The position numbers and the translations under genes are program-made. Below the pieces are notes generated by a model. That model did not search any database and had not been told where the DNA came from. It worked only from the letters and a program-made list of their open reading frames with translations. Shown in pieces: positions 4,814 to 6,347 of a DNA stretch of 6,347 nt (positions are counted from its first letter, which is position 1; every line of letters starts with the position of its first letter). Source of the DNA: Caulobacteraceae bacterium (GTDB lineage: Bacteria > Pseudomonadota > Alphaproteobacteria > Caulobacterales > Caulobacteraceae); the NCBI GenBank assembly GCA_947479185.1, contig CANJYY010000163.1, forward strand, positions 1 to 6,347. The letters run 5' to 3'.

Positions 4814-6256
4814 ATGACCCTCGGACGAGGACTTCTGGCGACGGCGCTGGCGCTGTCGCTGAGCGGCGTGGCCGGCGCGCAGACAGCGACGCCGCCGGCC
4901 GTGGTGCGGCCGGACCAGCTGGCCTTCAAGGCGCTCTACAAGGAGCTGGTCGAGATCAACACCACCCTCTCGGTCGGCAGCTGCACGAAAGCGGCCGAGG
5001 CGATGGGCGCGCGGCTGACGGCGGCGGGCTTCCCGGCGGCCGACGTGCAGGTGGTGGTCCATCCCGACCATCCGCGCGAGGGCAATCTGGTCGCCGTACT
5101 GCACGGGACCGACCCGAAAGCCGGCGCCATGCTGCTGCTGGCCCACATCGACGTCGTCGAGGCCAACGCCGCCGACTGGACCCGCGACCCGTTCACCCTG
5201 GTCGAGGAGAACGGCTACTTCTTCGCCCGCGGCGCCTCGGACGACAAGGCGCAGGCGGCCATCTGGGTCGACAGCCTGGTGCGGCTCAAGCAGGCGGGCT
5301 TCAAGCCGCGCCGCGACATCAAGCTGGCCCTGACCTGCGGCGAGGAGAGCGAGGCCTACAACGGCATCGCCGATCTGGTGGCCAACCACCGCCCGCTGGT
5401 CGACGCCGCCTTCGCCCTGAACGAAGGGGCTGACGGCCTGCTGGACGAGAACGACAAGCCGGTCGTGCTGGAGGTCCAGGGCGGCGAGAAGGTCTACCAG
5501 GACTTCACCCTGACGATCACAAATCCCGGCGGCCACTCCAGCCGGCCGGTGCATGACAACGCCCTGACCCGGCTGTCGGCGGCCCTGGTGAAGATCGGCG
5601 GCTATGACTTCCCGGTGGCCTTCAATGACGCGACGCGCGGCTATTTCACCCGCATGATTCCGCTGGTCGCCGCCGACAAGGGCGCGGCGATGAAGGCGCT
5701 GGTGGCCAATCCGGACGACGCGGCGGCTCAGGCGGCGGTCACCGCGGACCCGATGTGGAACAGCATGCTGCGCACCACCTGCGTGGCGACCATGGTCAGC
5801 GCCGGCCATGCGCCCAACGCCCTGCCGCAACGGGCCACGGCCAATGTGAACTGCCGCATCCTGCCCGGCGTGCCGGTCGAGGCCGTGCGCCAGCAGCTGA
5901 TGACGGTGGCCGGCGATCCGGGCATCGCCTTCACCCTGGCCCATGAGCCGAGCAAGGCCTCGCCCCCGCCGCCGCTTACGCCGTTCATCATGGGACCGAT
6001 CGAGGCGGAAGCGGGCAAGCTGTGGCCCGGCGTGCCGGTGGTCACCATCCTGCTGACGGGCGCCACCGACGGCATCCACACCAACGGCGCGGGCATCCCG
6101 ACCTACGGCGTCAGCGGCATCTTCGGCAGCTCGGACGGCGACGGCATCCACGGCCTGAACGAGCGGGTGCGGGTCAAGTCGCTCTACGACGGTCGCGACT
6201 TCCTGTTCGCCCTGATCAAGGACTACGCCATGGCGAAGGGAATGCCGAAGGGCTAG
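4814..6256 (+). CDS. Secreted M20-family zinc metallopeptidase, second paralog
   Basis: A 480-residue tandem paralog of the preceding gene, roughly two-thirds identical by eye and collinear throughout. ATG 4814 has AAGGA (4802-4806) overlapping the upstream stop codon, so the two are co-transcribed and probably coupled. The signal peptide ends at A20-G21-A22 before Q23. The active site is complete: H111, D113, D143, catalytic E177, E178, E204 and H446 (GIHGLNER), with lid H241 in GGHSSRP. Differences from paralog one cluster near the substrate pocket and lid: after the shared TGATDG this copy has I421-H-T-N-G-A where the other has KYLNSY, and the loop before the last zinc His is GSSDGDG rather than ADGGNSG. 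Lid residues 254-310 also diverge. The C-terminus has a short extension (GMPKG). Intact catalytic residues in both copies argue that both are active and possibly differ in substrate. M20 enzymes often dimerise through the lid, so a mixed dimer is possible. Confidence 0.93.
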   Translation: MTLGRGLLATALALSLSGVAGAQTATPPAVVRPDQLAFKALYKELVEINTTLSVGSCTKAAEAMGARLTAAGFPAADVQVVVHPDHPREGNLVAVLHGTDPKAGAMLLLAHIDVVEANAADWTRDPFTLVEENGYFFARGASDDKAQAAIWVDSLVRLKQAGFKPRRDIKLALTCGEESEAYNGIADLVANHRPLVDAAFALNEGADGLLDENDKPVVLEVQGGEKVYQDFTLTITNPGGHSSRPVHDNALTRLSAALVKIGGYDFPVAFNDATRGYFTRMIPLVAADKGAAMKALVANPDDAAAQAAVTADPMWNSMLRTTCVATMVSAGHAPNALPQRATANVNCRILPGVPVEAVRQQLMTVAGDPGIAFTLAHEPSKASPPPPLTPFIMGPIEAEAGKLWPGVPVVTILLTGATDGIHTNGAGIPTYGVSGIFGSSDGDGIHGLNERVRVKSLYDGRDFLFALIKDYAMAKGMPKG

Positions 6257-6266
6257 ACCCGACACG

Positions 6267-6315
6267 CCTCCCCGCATCGCGGGGAGGGGGACCATGCGGA
6301 GCATGGTGGAGGGGT
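6267..6315. repeat. Palindromic intergenic repeat with two hairpins after the peptidase operon
   Basis: Hairpin 1 is CCTCCCCGC (6267-6275), loop ATC, GCGGGGAGG (6279-6287), a 9-bp GC-rich stem. Hairpin 2 is ACCATGC (6291-6297), loop GGA, GCATGGT (6301-6307), 7 bp. GGAGGGG (6308-6314) can alternatively pair with the left arm of hairpin 1. It begins 10 bp after the stop of the second peptidase. It lacks a T tract, so it is not a classic intrinsic terminator, but it may stop or stabilise the mRNA. It looks like a dispersed repeat I associate with alphaproteobacterial genomes. The remaining 32 bases (6316-6347) show no feature I can support. Confidence 0.7.
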
Positions 6316-6347
6316 CTGCGCGGGACTCACCGGATAGATCCGAAGTC

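Noticed and set aside
3130..4929. 599-codon open frame on the minus strand opposite the first peptidase
   Set aside because: It is a GC-rich antisense shadow: low-complexity, His/Arg/Gly-rich protein with no motif, covering a gene with full M20 residues. The similar 508-codon frame opposite the second peptidase (4778-6304) arises because the two genes are paralogs.
6294..6347. Plus-strand ATG with a strong Shine-Dalgarno-like stretch, open to the window end
   Set aside because: The ATG and G-rich stretch are parts of the palindromic repeat; no recognisable protein follows in the 18 visible codons.
6327..6347. Possible end of a convergent minus-strand gene (stop at 6329-6327)
   Set aside because: Only six codons are visible before the edge, too few to support a gene.

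Overview
High-GC DNA from an alphaproteobacterium, most likely of the order Caulobacterales (Caulobacter, Brevundimonas or Phenylobacterium type). The grounds are the gene repertoire, two LexA boxes of the alphaproteobacterial form GTTC-N7-GTTC at ruvC, a candidate Caulobacter-type housekeeping promoter (TTGACGC plus a degenerate -10), EcfG-like GGAAC...GGTT promoter motifs, and two palindromic intergenic repeats of a kind I associate with these genomes. The order-level assignment is inference; no rRNA or other phylogenetic marker beyond ruvCAB is present.

Layout: the left end holds the first 117 codons of a small lipoprotein gene on the minus strand. A 132-bp divergent intergenic region follows, with two tandem EcfG-like promoter motifs pointing right. 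Next is a single-domain receiver protein on the plus strand whose phosphoacceptor position is Asn rather than Asp. It runs convergently into ruvB; both stop codons lie in one 8-bp palindrome. The minus strand from 3248 down to 960 is the ruvC-ruvA-ruvB operon for Holliday-junction processing. ruvC and ruvA overlap by 4 bp (ATGA), whereas ruvA and ruvB are separated by 136 bp holding a nested palindromic repeat.

A 133-bp divergent region separates ruvC from the right half. It holds the ruvC promoter candidate, two exact-consensus LexA boxes and a perfect 14-bp palindrome. The right half is a two-gene plus-strand operon of tandem paralogous secreted M20-family zinc peptidases, roughly two-thirds identical by eye, 10 bp apart, both with complete metal and catalytic residues. 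A second palindromic repeat with two hairpins closes the window.

How it works together: RuvA binds the junction, RuvB drives branch migration and RuvC cleaves, with LexA probably controlling the set from the ruvC promoter. The peptidase pair probably trims peptides or N-acyl amino acids in the periplasm and has no obvious link to ruvCAB beyond the shared intergenic region. The receiver gene may belong to the general stress response, judged only from its promoter motif. I see no clear new multi-gene system. The most notable items are the double LexA site, the Asn receiver with its tandem promoter motifs, and the tandem M20 pair.
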